Source of the DNA: Comamonadaceae bacterium
Lineage (GTDB): Bacteria > Pseudomonadota > Gammaproteobacteria > Burkholderiales > Burkholderiaceae_C
Reading direction: 5' to 3'
DNA: 58,509 nucleotides
Assembly: GCA_947442105.1 (NCBI GenBank)
Contig: CANEVH010000023.1
Coordinates: 1-58,509 of the forward strand
This document shows positions 27,506-37,461 of this stretch, in pieces (the first letter of the stretch is position 1; the number at the start of each line of letters is the position of its first letter). The position numbers and the translations under genes were made by a program. The notes beneath the pieces are model-generated. The model did not search any database and had not been told where the DNA came from. It was given only the letters and a program-made list of their open reading frames with translations.

Positions 27506-28441
27506 ATGAGGTTCGCTGCACCGCCAAATGCCTTTGCGCCCATGCAAACCTGGCTGCCGCCCTTGGCGCTCAGTGCCTGTGTGCGGGTGGTGATAGCGCG
27601 CAGCCTGGCGAGCATGCACTTGGCCGACGCACAGCGCTGGGGGCATTTTCCGGTCAGTCCCATGGTGGCCCTCGGGTGTTTTTCTGAAGGCTCTGCGGAC
27701 TTGCTTGCGGTCGGGGCCAGCGCGCACGCTGATGCTCCCCGCGAGTGCTTGCCGCGCATGCAATTGGCCGGTCCACAAACCATGCCGCGAACCGTGTTTT
27801 ACAGCCCCAGCGCCAGCGGCGTGATGGTCGTTTTCTACCCGGACGCCTGGCTGGCGCTCACCGGCATGTCGCCCGAAGGCCTGACCGACCGCTTTGTAGA
27901 CGCGCATGCCGTGCTGCCTCCCGATTTGCTGGCGGCGTGCGAGCGGCTGTGCGCAGCGGGTGATGGTCGGGTTGAGGGTGAAGACGCGGCGCGCATCAAG
28001 CGCTTCTTTGACGATTTGTTGCCCGTGTGGCAGCAACGCGCGCGTGACAGCAAGCACCGCGTGGGGCCGGGCAAAGACGGGGCGCGGACCATGGCCCATT
28101 GGATGGAAGCCCTGGCCCTGCGCGCCGTGGTCACCGGCTGGGGCCGAAGCCTGCGCCAATCAGAGCGCCGCATCAAGCATTGGACGGGGTGGTCGCTGCG
28201 CAAACTCCAAGGTTCGGCCCGAGGTGAAGCGGTGTTCTTGGCCGTGCTGGACGCCATCAACGACAACCGGCTCGATTGGACGCAGATTGCGCTGGACCAC
28301 GGGTTTTCAGACCAAAGCCACTTCATCCGAGAAACCCGCCGCATCACCGGCTTTAGCCCCGAAGCCCTGCGCCACGGGGTGTTTCATGAAGAGGCATTCT
28401 GGTCCTACCGGGTCTTGGCGCAGATCAGCCGCGGGCCCTGA
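27506..28441 (+). CDS. AraC-family transcriptional regulator
   Basis: A 311-residue regulator with a ~190-residue sensing domain and a C-terminal AraC DNA-binding domain. The second HTH is clear: WTQIALDHGFSDQSHFIRETRRITGFSPEALR. An HTH-like QSERRIKHWTGWSLRKLQG precedes it. It is divergent from the P450 gene across about 100 bases, the usual layout for an activator of a catabolic oxygenase. I chose ATG 27506; 27542 (MQTW) is possible. The ligand is unknown. Confidence 0.88.
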   Translation: MRFAAPPNAFAPMQTWLPPLALSACVRVVIARSLASMHLADAQRWGHFPVSPMVALGCFSEGSADLLAVGASAHADAPRECLPRMQLAGPQTMPRTVFYSPSASGVMVVFYPDAWLALTGMSPEGLTDRFVDAHAVLPPDLLAACERLCAAGDGRVEGEDAARIKRFFDDLLPVWQQRARDSKHRVGPGKDGARTMAHWMEALALRAVVTGWGRSLRQSERRIKHWTGWSLRKLQGSARGEAVFLAVLDAINDNRLDWTQIALDHGFSDQSHFIRETRRITGFSPEALRHGVFHEEAFWSYRVLAQISRGP

Positions 28442-28470
28442 GGGTGCAGCGCGCTCCCCGACGGCCGCAT

Positions 28471-28692
28471 TCATCGACTCAATGGAAACGAGTTTTTTGC
28501 AGGTTCAAACAAGCCCTTGAGCGCTGAGACCACGCTGTTGGTGGCCATAAATTCATAGCGACCAGGCGCGATCAGCACAAACTCCACGCGGTCTCCGGCG
28601 TCCACTTTCAGATGGTTGCGAACTTCAACAGGTATGGTTATTTGGCCTTTGGATGTAATTCTGAATTGGGCACTGCGCGATTGCCCTATCAC
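28471..28692 (-). pseudogene. AbrB/MazE-type antitoxin with disturbed C-terminus
   Basis: A 73-residue SpoVT-AbrB protein: FRITSKGQITIPVEVRNHL then DAGDRVEFVLIAPGRYEF is the standard swapped-hairpin DNA-binding domain. The GTG start at 28692 overlaps the stop of the broken glutaredoxin gene (GTGA). After LKGLFEPAK, a run of six As is followed by NSFPLSR; adding one base gives KKLVSIESMNAAVGE, which is the usual tail of AbrB antitoxins, so a one-base deletion in the A-run is likely. The DNA-binding half could still function. No partner toxin is adjacent. Confidence 0.6.
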
Positions 28693-29213
28693 TGCATATG
28701 GGTGGGAAAAAGGGCGTCATAGCTTTCGCGGTTAAAGCCTCGCACCGCAGTTCCTTTTGCCAGCAGCAGCGGGACGCCGCCGCCTCCCGCTTGGGCAAAA
28801 GCGAGTTTGCCTTCCGGGGTATCGACGTCTTTCTAGTTGTAAGCAACACCATGCTGGGCCAAAAATGCTTTTGCCTGACGGCAATACCCGCACCATGTTG
28901 CGGAGAACAAAAGCACGCCCAAATTGGGCGACACACTCAGTGTCGCGTTCTTTACAGGGGGTGCGGTTCCGGCATTTGACACAAGACTTGCCTTGGCACT
29001 CTTTTGCAGTGCCGCAATTTCCGCTGGTGTCTTTTCGGGTATCGCCGTATTTGGTAAATCTTGCGCGCGCAAAGTTTTCACCACACTGCCATCTGCGGTG
29101 GGACGATCACCGTAGGTCACTTTGCCATCGCGCCCAACAGACTTGTAGAGCGTCTGTCCCGTTGCGAAGAAAGAAAAAAGCAACAATGTGCAAAAGATAA
29201 AGAAGCGTTGCAT
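28689..29213 (-). pseudogene. DUF4124 + glutaredoxin-like thiol protein interrupted by in-frame TAG
   Basis: The minus strand encodes a signal peptide (MQRFFIFCTLLLFSFFATGQ), a DUF4124 segment (LYKSVGRDGKVTYGDRP), a linker and a glutaredoxin domain with TWCGYCRQAKAFL. After HGVAYN a TAG at 28833-28835 interrupts the domain, yet the same frame continues KDVDTPEGKLAFAQAGGGGV and on to a natural TGA at 28689-28691, with all expected glutaredoxin features (cis-Pro in GVPLLL). It is therefore a single nonsense mutation in an otherwise intact 174-codon gene. As it stands only a 126-residue product lacking half the fold would be made. Confidence 0.8.
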
Positions 29214-29392
29214 CAGAAGACTTAATTGGTGGTGAACGAGAAGTGAATTCGCATGTTTTTACTGCGTGCGGACCACGCGGCGAATCATTGCGCCAAGACT
29301 GCGTCTAAGGCTGGAAAATGGTGTCAAATTTCATTATCTTCTACAAATTCACGGTTTGATACCTTAAAAAACAGTCCGCCTCGTGGAGCTAG

Positions 29393-29766
29393 TTGCAGAA
29401 GCACATTTCTTCGTTGCCTGCCTGCCACGTCGTGGGCAGTGTGGCGGACATGGGCAAGCGGTTTTCCCAAGCTTGGAACCGGGCTGCTGCGGGTGAGGCG
29501 GTGGACGAGAACCACGTCACGCGCCTCACTATCCAGACCATGCTCGAAACCGTCTCCCCCCCCCTGCGGCTGGAGCTGCTGCGCTACCTGCGCCAGCATG
29601 GGGCCAACAATGCAAGAGACCTAGCGCAGGCGCTGGGGCGTGACTACAAAACGTGCGCCTAGACGTTGCCGTACTTGAGGCAACAGGCCTGCGGATCCGA
29701 GATGGGCGCAAACTGTCCGCGCCCTGGGACGAGTTGCAGGCCAGCGTTTCCTTGCTGCCGTCCTGA
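29393..29766 (+). pseudogene. Frameshifted HTH regulator/antitoxin (HVO_A0114-like)
   Basis: The first frame reads DMGKRFSQAWNRAAAGEAV, LTIQTMLETVSPPLRLELLR and LAQALGRDYKT, then stops. Dropping back one base at about 29653 continues VRLDVAVLEATGLRIRDGRK then LSAPWDELQASVSLLPS to TGA at 29764-29766. Together this is a complete winged-helix protein of the family often paired as antitoxin with DUF6516-type toxins. The split sits in the recognition helix, so it is inactive unless the shift is an assembly error. The TTG at 29393 or ATG at 29450 could be the original start. No toxin gene is next to it. Confidence 0.7.
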
Positions 29767-29930
29767 CGCTAAAACCACCTGTTCCGGTCAACGTGACTTC
29801 CCGCCGACCAGTCCGCCCAATGCAACCGGACAAATGGGCGCCCCAGTTGCATGCGTTGCTCACAGTTCAATTCATCGGTATCAATTATCGATTTGATAAG
29901 ATGAATCCGTCGGTTCTAAGCAAAACTGTC
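29767..29930 (+). promoter_or_regulatory. Promoter-like stretch leading into riboswitch A
   Basis: After the broken regulator the sequence turns AT-rich (29870-29902). TAAGAT at 29897-29902 is a plausible -10 box. The same TAAGAT lies at an equal distance before riboswitch B (31402-31407), so the two transcripts probably start in the same way. No gene is seen in this stretch. Confidence 0.4.
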
Positions 29931-30036
29931 GGACAAGAAAATTGAAGGGCAAACCCAGTTAAAGCCGGCGATGCAAAGCCACCGAACTAAAGCGCTGCTC
30001 ACATAGCGCAATGTCAGCGGGGCTGCCAGATTCGAC
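29931..30036 (+). ncRNA. Cyclic di-GMP-I (GEMM) riboswitch, copy A
   Basis: The aptamer core matches GEMM-I: GGGCAAACC, then GATGCAAAGCCACCG, CTAAAG, and CAGCGGGGCTGCC, in the right order and spacing. Flanking TTCGAC (30031-30036) can close the outer stem with GTCGGA (29928-29933). The usual GACGCAAAGCC is GATGCAAAGCC, and the short P2 stem has a mismatch that copy B lacks. It lies 75 bases before the VOC-protein start, with the ribosome site between, so it probably controls that gene in response to c-di-GMP. Confidence 0.85.
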
Positions 30037-30111
30037 TAGGGAATGCCAAGCTATGGGCTCGGCTGTATCACCTTAGATATTTTTCGTACTTATTTTTTTG
30101 AGGGAAAAACG

Positions 30112-30528
30112 ATGCTTGATCACATGACCTTTCGCGTCAGCGATATCACTCGCACCAAAGCGTTCTACAGCGCAACCTTGGCTCCATTGGGCTACAGCCT
30201 GAACGTAGAAGGCAGTTACGACGGAATGAATATGCTTGGCTTCTCGCACCCCGACGCAGCCGAGCCAGATGGAAAAAAAGTAGATGTTTGGTTTGTGGAC
30301 GGCACCTCGCCGTATGGAGCGGCACCTGCCACCACGAGTTGCCACCTTTGCTGGAGGGCTGAGAATCGAGCGCAGGTTGATGCGTTTTACCAAGCGGCTA
30401 TTGCCGCAGGTGGCAAAGATTACGGCGCACCCGGTTTGCGGCCCCATTACCACCCCAATTACTACGGCGCGTTCGTTATCGACCCTGAGGGAAACAATAT
30501 CGAGGCAGCGTGTCACCTGCCCGAATAA
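30112..30528 (+). CDS. VOC-family (glyoxalase/bleomycin-resistance fold) protein
   Basis: A 138-residue vicinal-oxygen-chelate protein: MLDHMTFRVSDITRTKAFYS at the start, CHLCWRAENRAQVDAFYQAA in the second half, and AFVIDPEGNNIEAACH at the end supply the expected metal-binding His and Glu positions. Members are glyoxalases, dioxygenases or drug-binding proteins; the specific role is unknown. I chose the ATG at 30112, preceded by GAGGG nine bases upstream, over an upstream in-frame ATG at 30043 that lies inside the riboswitch leader. Control by c-di-GMP is inferred from riboswitch A. Confidence 0.88.
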   Translation: MLDHMTFRVSDITRTKAFYSATLAPLGYSLNVEGSYDGMNMLGFSHPDAAEPDGKKVDVWFVDGTSPYGAAPATTSCHLCWRAENRAQVDAFYQAAIAAGGKDYGAPGLRPHYHPNYYGAFVIDPEGNNIEAACHLPE

Positions 30529-30702
30529 TATTCACTGCCCTTGCAGTGCGTTCGTTCAAACTCTTATTCGCGCTGACTTCCAACGGCCTAGCGCACTGCC
30601 GACAAGAGCAGCGATAAAGGTAGGTGACGCTTAACCCCAACAAGCTGCGCGCCAAGGTCCAGACACAGGGCTAATCCAGCAGCAACCCCTATTTAGTTGT
30701 CC

Positions 30703-31275
30703 ATGAACCCTACCCACGAAATACGCTACGCGCTAGAAGCCGACGCGTGCGCTATTTCCGAGTTGATTTACGCGACCTCGCAGTTGTGCTGCTTTACGCC
30801 AGAACATCCATGCCCAGATTGGTATGAGGCAAGTATTCAGCCTGCGCAGATACGCGAGCTAATAGGGTCTGCACCCATGGCTTGCTTGGTGGCCGCATCC
30901 GATAAAACGCTTGTTGGCGTACTTGCAATCAGTGACAGCAGCCACGTGAAATACTTTTTTGTGCATCCGGTTTTTCAAAAACTGGGCGTTGGCAAGCAAC
31001 TGTGGCAATTCGCTTTAGACGGTGGTCTTTTGAGAAACACAGTCACGGTTCGCTCGTCATTGTTCGCAGTTGCAGCGTATGCACGTTTGGGGTTCAAGGC
31101 CGTGGAGCCCCCCCAAGTATTGAAAGGCTTGCACTACCAAACCCTGGAGGCGAACTTGAAAAATGATATTGCACAAGGCCAGGCAGACAAGCAGGCCGGG
31201 CGGGTGGGGCCTTTGAAAATCGCGGGCATTCAAGCGGAGGGTAGAAGGCAGCTATCCGCAAAGGCCAATGGCTGA
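30703..31275 (+). CDS. GNAT-family N-acetyltransferase with extra C-terminal tail
   Basis: A 190-residue acetyltransferase. The GNAT core covers residues 1-145: VKYFFVHPVFQKLGVGKQLW is the acetyl-CoA loop, SSLFAVAAYARLGF the late helix. The last ~40 residues (NDIAQGQADKQAGRVGPLK and on) are not part of the usual fold and resemble the hydrophilic tail of ParD/CopG-type antitoxins, perhaps a fusion with a fragment. A TTG at 30697 is an alternative start. It follows the VOC gene by 174 bases and could share its transcript. Substrate unknown. Confidence 0.82.
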   Translation: MNPTHEIRYALEADACAISELIYATSQLCCFTPEHPCPDWYEASIQPAQIRELIGSAPMACLVAASDKTLVGVLAISDSSHVKYFFVHPVFQKLGVGKQLWQFALDGGLLRNTVTVRSSLFAVAAYARLGFKAVEPPQVLKGLHYQTLEANLKNDIAQGQADKQAGRVGPLKIAGIQAEGRRQLSAKANG

Positions 31276-31435
31276 TGCCCCGGTGGGTGTTTGCCGACAG
31301 AACCCAGACCGATCATCTAAATCCCCATGACTCAGCCGCGCTGCGCGCCCGTGGCGCTTGCCATGCGAGCGACTCCAACTGGCTACTCCATATGGGTTTG
31401 TTAAGATGGATTTGTCGGTTTCAAGAAAAACCGAT

Positions 31436-31541
31436 GGACAAGAAAATTGAAGGGCAAACCCGGCCAAAGCCGGCGACGCAAAGCCACCGAACTAAAGCGC
31501 TGCCCACATAGCGCAATGTCAGCGGGGCCGCCAGATTCGAC
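31436..31541 (+). ncRNA. Cyclic di-GMP-I (GEMM) riboswitch, copy B
   Basis: The same 106-base element as copy A with six transitions. All core segments match the GEMM-I consensus: GGGCAAACC, a perfect P2 (CCGGC/GCCGG), GACGCAAAGCCACCG, CTAAAG and CAGCGGGGCCGCC. A hairpin follows (GACAAG/CTTGTC, 31543-31559), then a mixed pyrimidine run, a candidate expression platform; GGACAAG at the 5' end (31436-31442) could compete for the same CTTGTC. No intact recognised gene follows at once, only an ORF at 31601. Confidence 0.88.
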
Positions 31542-31542
31542 G

Positions 31543-31559
31543 GACAAGATTGGCTTGTC
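31543..31559 (+). promoter_or_regulatory. Hairpin downstream of riboswitch B
   Basis: GACAAG and CTTGTC form a 6-bp stem around ATTGG, directly after the aptamer and before TGCTCTTTCCTG. It may be a weak terminator or part of the switch. The 5' strand duplicates GGACAAG at the start of the aptamer, allowing mutually exclusive pairing. Copy A has no equivalent hairpin. Confidence 0.4.
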
Positions 31560-31600
31560 TGCTCTTTCCTGTTGTTGCGGAAAGCAATGAGGAAGTCGAT

Positions 31601-31894
31601 ATGCGACAGACACTTGGAAGCCGCTGCGCCTGGCGCTCCACAGCGCTGCATCGTTTAGCCAGGGTTGCCAGCCCCTATCCCCTGCCTCTTGGCAGCCGCG
31701 AACTGGGCATGTGCCTGCCCAAGATCACCACGATGATGTACGCCGAGTGGCCCGTGTTGCTCAAGTTCATATGCCAAAACGCCGTCGACGGCATGCGCTA
31801 CCTGTGCGCGGAAGAGGTGCAGACGCTGGTTCGGGATTGGCGGTTGCTAGGGCGGGTGGTGAAGCAGCTGGGGGTTGGGCATGCTAGCGTTTGA
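31601..31894 (+). CDS. Hypothetical ORF after riboswitch B, possibly degenerate
   Basis: A 97-codon ORF with no recognised family. The last 60 codons (ending LLGRVVKQLGVGHASV) look more protein-like than the first 35, which are rich in Arg, Ser and Pro and may be a wrong frame. It is the first open frame after riboswitch B, 60 bases downstream, and so the nominal regulated gene. It could be a remnant. The remaining bases up to 32097 show no other gene. Confidence 0.3.
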   Translation: MRQTLGSRCAWRSTALHRLARVASPYPLPLGSRELGMCLPKITTMMYAEWPVLLKFICQNAVDGMRYLCAEEVQTLVRDWRLLGRVVKQLGVGHASV

Positions 31895-32097
31895 CGCCGC
31901 GCGCGGAAACCGACACGATTCAAACCGGACGGAAATGACCCCGCCGGCTACCGCGTTTGACACCAACTTATGCCCCAGACCCCTTTTTGTGCTATCGGTT
32001 AAAGACAGCAATACATATCGCCGGAAATTCGGTCGCCTACATTGGGAATTCCAAGATAGCCGCTCTGCTACATCACGTAGGCAGCACAAGACGTACC

Positions 32098-32565
32098 ATG
32101 CCAAACCTCCACATCATCATCGGTGACTCCAACACCCGAAAGAGCTCCTTGCTCCGATGCCTAACTGGCGTGGGCAGCGGAAACGCCAATCGATACATTG
32201 ACGTTGCCGAAGCCTCGGGAAGCAAAATTCAGGTGTACTGCATCCTTTCGGCCTTGCAGGAGAACTACAAGCCGCGATTTCCGACCGAGTTCATCAACCT
32301 TATCAAAAGCCTTCGCCCCAAACCAACGGATATCGCTTTTACGCTGCGAGTAAACCCTCGGGGCTCGTATCCGGACTTCAATGCTTACCTGCAGGCGTTT
32401 ACCGCTACAGGCTGGCCAGTCCTGAATGTTGCACTCCTCGGTTCTTCAGCTTGTGCGCAACGGAGTCGAATCTCGGCACAAGCGGTCAGTTCAGTGCCTT
32501 TGAGTCCGCAGCAACCAACCAACCTCACTGCAAGCCAAGTACGTGTGGCTTGGCAATGGGCGTAG
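32098..32565 (+). CDS. Hypothetical protein with degenerate P-loop
   Basis: A 155-residue unrecognised protein starting MPNLHIIIGDSNTRKSSLLR; the strand-loop-helix shape and GDSNTRKSS resemble a Walker A motif in which the Gly before Lys-Ser is Arg. VYCILSALQENY and LNVALLG could be further strands of a nucleotide-binding fold. The final ~40 residues (rich in Ser, Gln, Ala) look unlike the rest, so the natural end may have been lost by a frameshift near 32440. An in-frame start at 31957 is less likely. Function unknown. Confidence 0.5.
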   Translation: MPNLHIIIGDSNTRKSSLLRCLTGVGSGNANRYIDVAEASGSKIQVYCILSALQENYKPRFPTEFINLIKSLRPKPTDIAFTLRVNPRGSYPDFNAYLQAFTATGWPVLNVALLGSSACAQRSRISAQAVSSVPLSPQQPTNLTASQVRVAWQWA

Positions 32566-32612
32566 CGGCTTCGTCCGACCCCTCGCTCGATCAGAGCGCA
32601 AACGGCAGAGCT

Positions 32613-32662
32613 CCAGGCCCGGCCTGGCGGCACGCGGTACAGTTTCGTTAGCCCGGGCCTGG
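32613..32662. repeat. 10-bp inverted repeat between two small genes
   Basis: CCAGGCCCGG (32613-32622) and CCGGGCCTGG (32653-32662) are perfectly complementary around a 30-base loop. It lies in the gap between two small genes of unknown function. It could be a terminator without a T-run, or part of a recombination site of the gene-cassette kind; only one copy is in the window. Confidence 0.4.
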
Positions 32663-32705
32663 CTTCTTGCTGCTGTCGCCCGCTTAGCTCATTAGCCATT
32701 ACAAG

Positions 32706-33215
32706 ATGAACTTTTCAACTCCTACAGTGATCGAAATTCCCGTCCACCTACTTGGCACGTTATCGCTGCTAGCGGCGGTGCTATTGCTGCGGCTTTTGCT
32801 AGACCTTGAGATGGGCGTGTGGCTGATTAGGCTGTTAAACCATGTTCCAACTCGAGCGATCTTCCGACACAAGTTCGTGACCTTGCGAGGCGATTGGGAA
32901 CATGTTTGGGGCGGTGAGTTCGGGCGCTTCGACCGAGAAAAAGATCGGCATGGCCACCACTACATGTTTCAGCTGTTCCGCTGGGTCTACGCGGGAACAA
33001 GATCGCAAGGTCGTGTTTTTGGGGTGTTCGGACGTATTCAAGGCGAGTACTTGATTGGCCGTTGGTACGACGACACCGATGAAGCGGGTTATTTCGGTGC
33101 GTTTCAGCTGCGCATCGTTGATGGTTCAACGCTGGACGGAAAGTGGCTGGGGCATTCAAAGAAAAATCCGGCCAACATTCGCTCTGGTACTTGGACTTGG
33201 ACAAAGTGCAAATAG
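32706..33215 (+). CDS. Hypothetical membrane-anchored protein
   Basis: A 169-residue unrecognised protein. One long hydrophobic segment (about residues 13-33, LLGTLSLLAAVLLLRLLLDL) anchors it, with the remainder probably cytoplasmic. That part is rich in aromatic residues and Gly with a repeating W/F-x-G pattern (LRGDWEHVWGGEFGRFD, GEYLIGRWYDD, GYFGAFQLRI, DGKWLGHSKKNP), suggesting an antiparallel beta domain. Many small proteins of phage-defence and stress loci look like this, but that is not evidence of function. It is preceded by a GC-rich inverted repeat. Confidence 0.6.
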   Translation: MNFSTPTVIEIPVHLLGTLSLLAAVLLLRLLLDLEMGVWLIRLLNHVPTRAIFRHKFVTLRGDWEHVWGGEFGRFDREKDRHGHHYMFQLFRWVYAGTRSQGRVFGVFGRIQGEYLIGRWYDDTDEAGYFGAFQLRIVDGSTLDGKWLGHSKKNPANIRSGTWTWTKCK

Positions 33216-33268
33216 GGGTGCCGTAATGGCCAACCAGTAACTCGAACCTACTAGCAGCGGCGGTTCGC

Positions 33269-33562
33269 CTACATGTCCCCCCGCTCAAGCGCCTGCCGCA
33301 GCAAAGCGTTGACCTTGGTTTGCCATCCCTTGCCGCTGGCGCGCAAATAGGCCAAAACGTCCGGGTCCACCCGCATGGAAAGCATGGGGCGCTTGATGGT
33401 CGCAGGGGGGCGGCCACGCGCGGGGCGCAGGCGGGCGAGTTCAGCGTCACTCAGGGGCTGGGCGTCTGGGTCGCTGAGCGCTGTGGTGGTAATGGACGCG
33501 TCTTCCTCGCTGGTGGGTAAGATGATTTCGCGGCCAGCGCGGGTTTTAATCATTTTTTGCAT
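33269..33562 (-). CDS. brnA: BrnA-family antitoxin (orphan)
   Basis: A 97-residue antitoxin of the BrnA type: a charged N-terminus, LSDAELARLRPARGRPP, then the ribbon-helix-helix KRPMLSMRVDPDVLAYLRAS and KGWQTKVNALLRQAL. BrnA binds DNA and neutralises the RNase BrnT. The start ATG at 33562 overlaps the tail of a brnT remnant by 17 bases, the normal toxin-first layout. The antitoxin itself is intact although the toxin is gone. Confidence 0.9.
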   Translation of the reverse strand: MQKMIKTRAGREIILPTSEEDASITTTALSDPDAQPLSDAELARLRPARGRPPATIKRPMLSMRVDPDVLAYLRASGKGWQTKVNALLRQALERGDM

Positions 33563-33614
33563 AGTGGGTCACCTCTCGAATATTGGCTTTGCGCAGGCGA
33601 ATGGCTCGGCGGAC
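33546..33614 (-). pseudogene. brnT: Remnant of BrnT toxin, C-terminal end only
   Basis: The frame ending at the TAA at 33546-33548 reads RAIRLRKANIREVTHYAKND just before the stop. The Arg-rich RxRKAN-RE--HY pattern is the C-terminal signature of BrnT toxins, and it overlaps brnA as in intact operons. Upstream the frame meets the end of uvrA (stop at 33623) with no further BrnT sequence. The toxin body has been deleted, leaving about 22 codons. Confidence 0.7.
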
Positions 33615-33622
33615 GTTGCCGC

Positions 33623-36781
<3,159 letters not shown>

Positions 36782-36894
36782 AGCGTGCGCGCCGGGCCAA
36801 ACTGCTGATTATCGCCAAGGCGGCGTTGTGCCGTTTGGGTGGCGTTTTGGGCGCCCAAAGGCGTAATAATGCAGCCACCCAATTGGAGAACGCA

Positions 36895-37401
36895 ATGGCA
36901 TCCGTCAACAAAGTTATTCTGCTCGGCAACTGTGGCCGCGACCCCGAAATCCGCTACCTGCCCTCCGGCCAAGCCGTGGCCAACGTCAGCATCGCCACCA
37001 GCAGCCGGCGCAAGGACAAAAACACCGGCGAGACCGTGGAAGACACCCAGTGGCACCGCGTCACCTTTTACGACCGCCTGGCTGAAATTGCCGGGGAATA
37101 CGTCAAAAAAGGCCGACCCATTTACGTCGAAGGCCGCCTGAAATACGGCAAGTACACCGACCAGGCCGGTATCGAAAAAAGCACCGTGGACATCATTGCT
37201 ACCGAGTTGCAACTGCTGGGCGGGCGTGAAGGCATGGGCGGCCCCAGCGACGGCGAAGACGGCGGCGGCGCCCCGGCACCGCGCCGCATGGCGCCCCCAC
37301 CCCCGCCCCGCGCACCGCAGCCAGCACCGGCTGCGCGCCAGGCTCCGGCACCGCGCCCGGCCAGTGGATTTGACGATATGGATGACGATATTCCGTTCTG
37401 A
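36895..37401 (+). CDS. ssb: Single-stranded DNA-binding protein
   Basis: A 168-residue SSB. Residues 1-110 are the OB fold (MASVNKVILLGNCGRDPEIR, then YLPSGQAVANVSIATS). A flexible Gly/Pro/Ala-rich linker follows and the acidic tip DDDIPF recruits partner proteins. It is divergent from uvrA and followed by a strong terminator. The GAGAA before the ATG at 36895 provides a ribosome site. Confidence 0.97.
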   Translation: MASVNKVILLGNCGRDPEIRYLPSGQAVANVSIATSSRRKDKNTGETVEDTQWHRVTFYDRLAEIAGEYVKKGRPIYVEGRLKYGKYTDQAGIEKSTVDIIATELQLLGGREGMGGPSDGEDGGGAPAPRRMAPPPPPRAPQPAPAARQAPAPRPASGFDDMDDDIPF

Positions 37402-37435
37402 CCCGCGCGTTTTGTAAAAACGCAGATACAAACCT

Positions 37436-37461
37436 AAAAAGCCCGCGTACGCGGGCTTTTT
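37436..37461 (+). terminator. Rho-independent terminator after ssb
   Basis: GCCCGCG and CGCGGGC around TA form a perfect stem at 37441-37456, flanked by AAAAA and TTTTT, so it works in both directions. It lies 35 bases after the ssb stop. The rest of the 448-base gap up to 37849 shows no gene and should hold the promoter of the ABC transporter operon. Confidence 0.9.

Noticed and set aside
28833..28835. TAG in the glutaredoxin gene as a pyrrolysine codon
   Set aside because: The MttB-family gene in this window has no in-frame TAG, no pylT/pylS is visible, and the position is not an active-site residue.
30529..30702. Integron attC site between the VOC and GNAT genes
   Set aside because: No pair of simple sites with the expected symmetry could be aligned; only scattered similarity such as CGTTCAAA.
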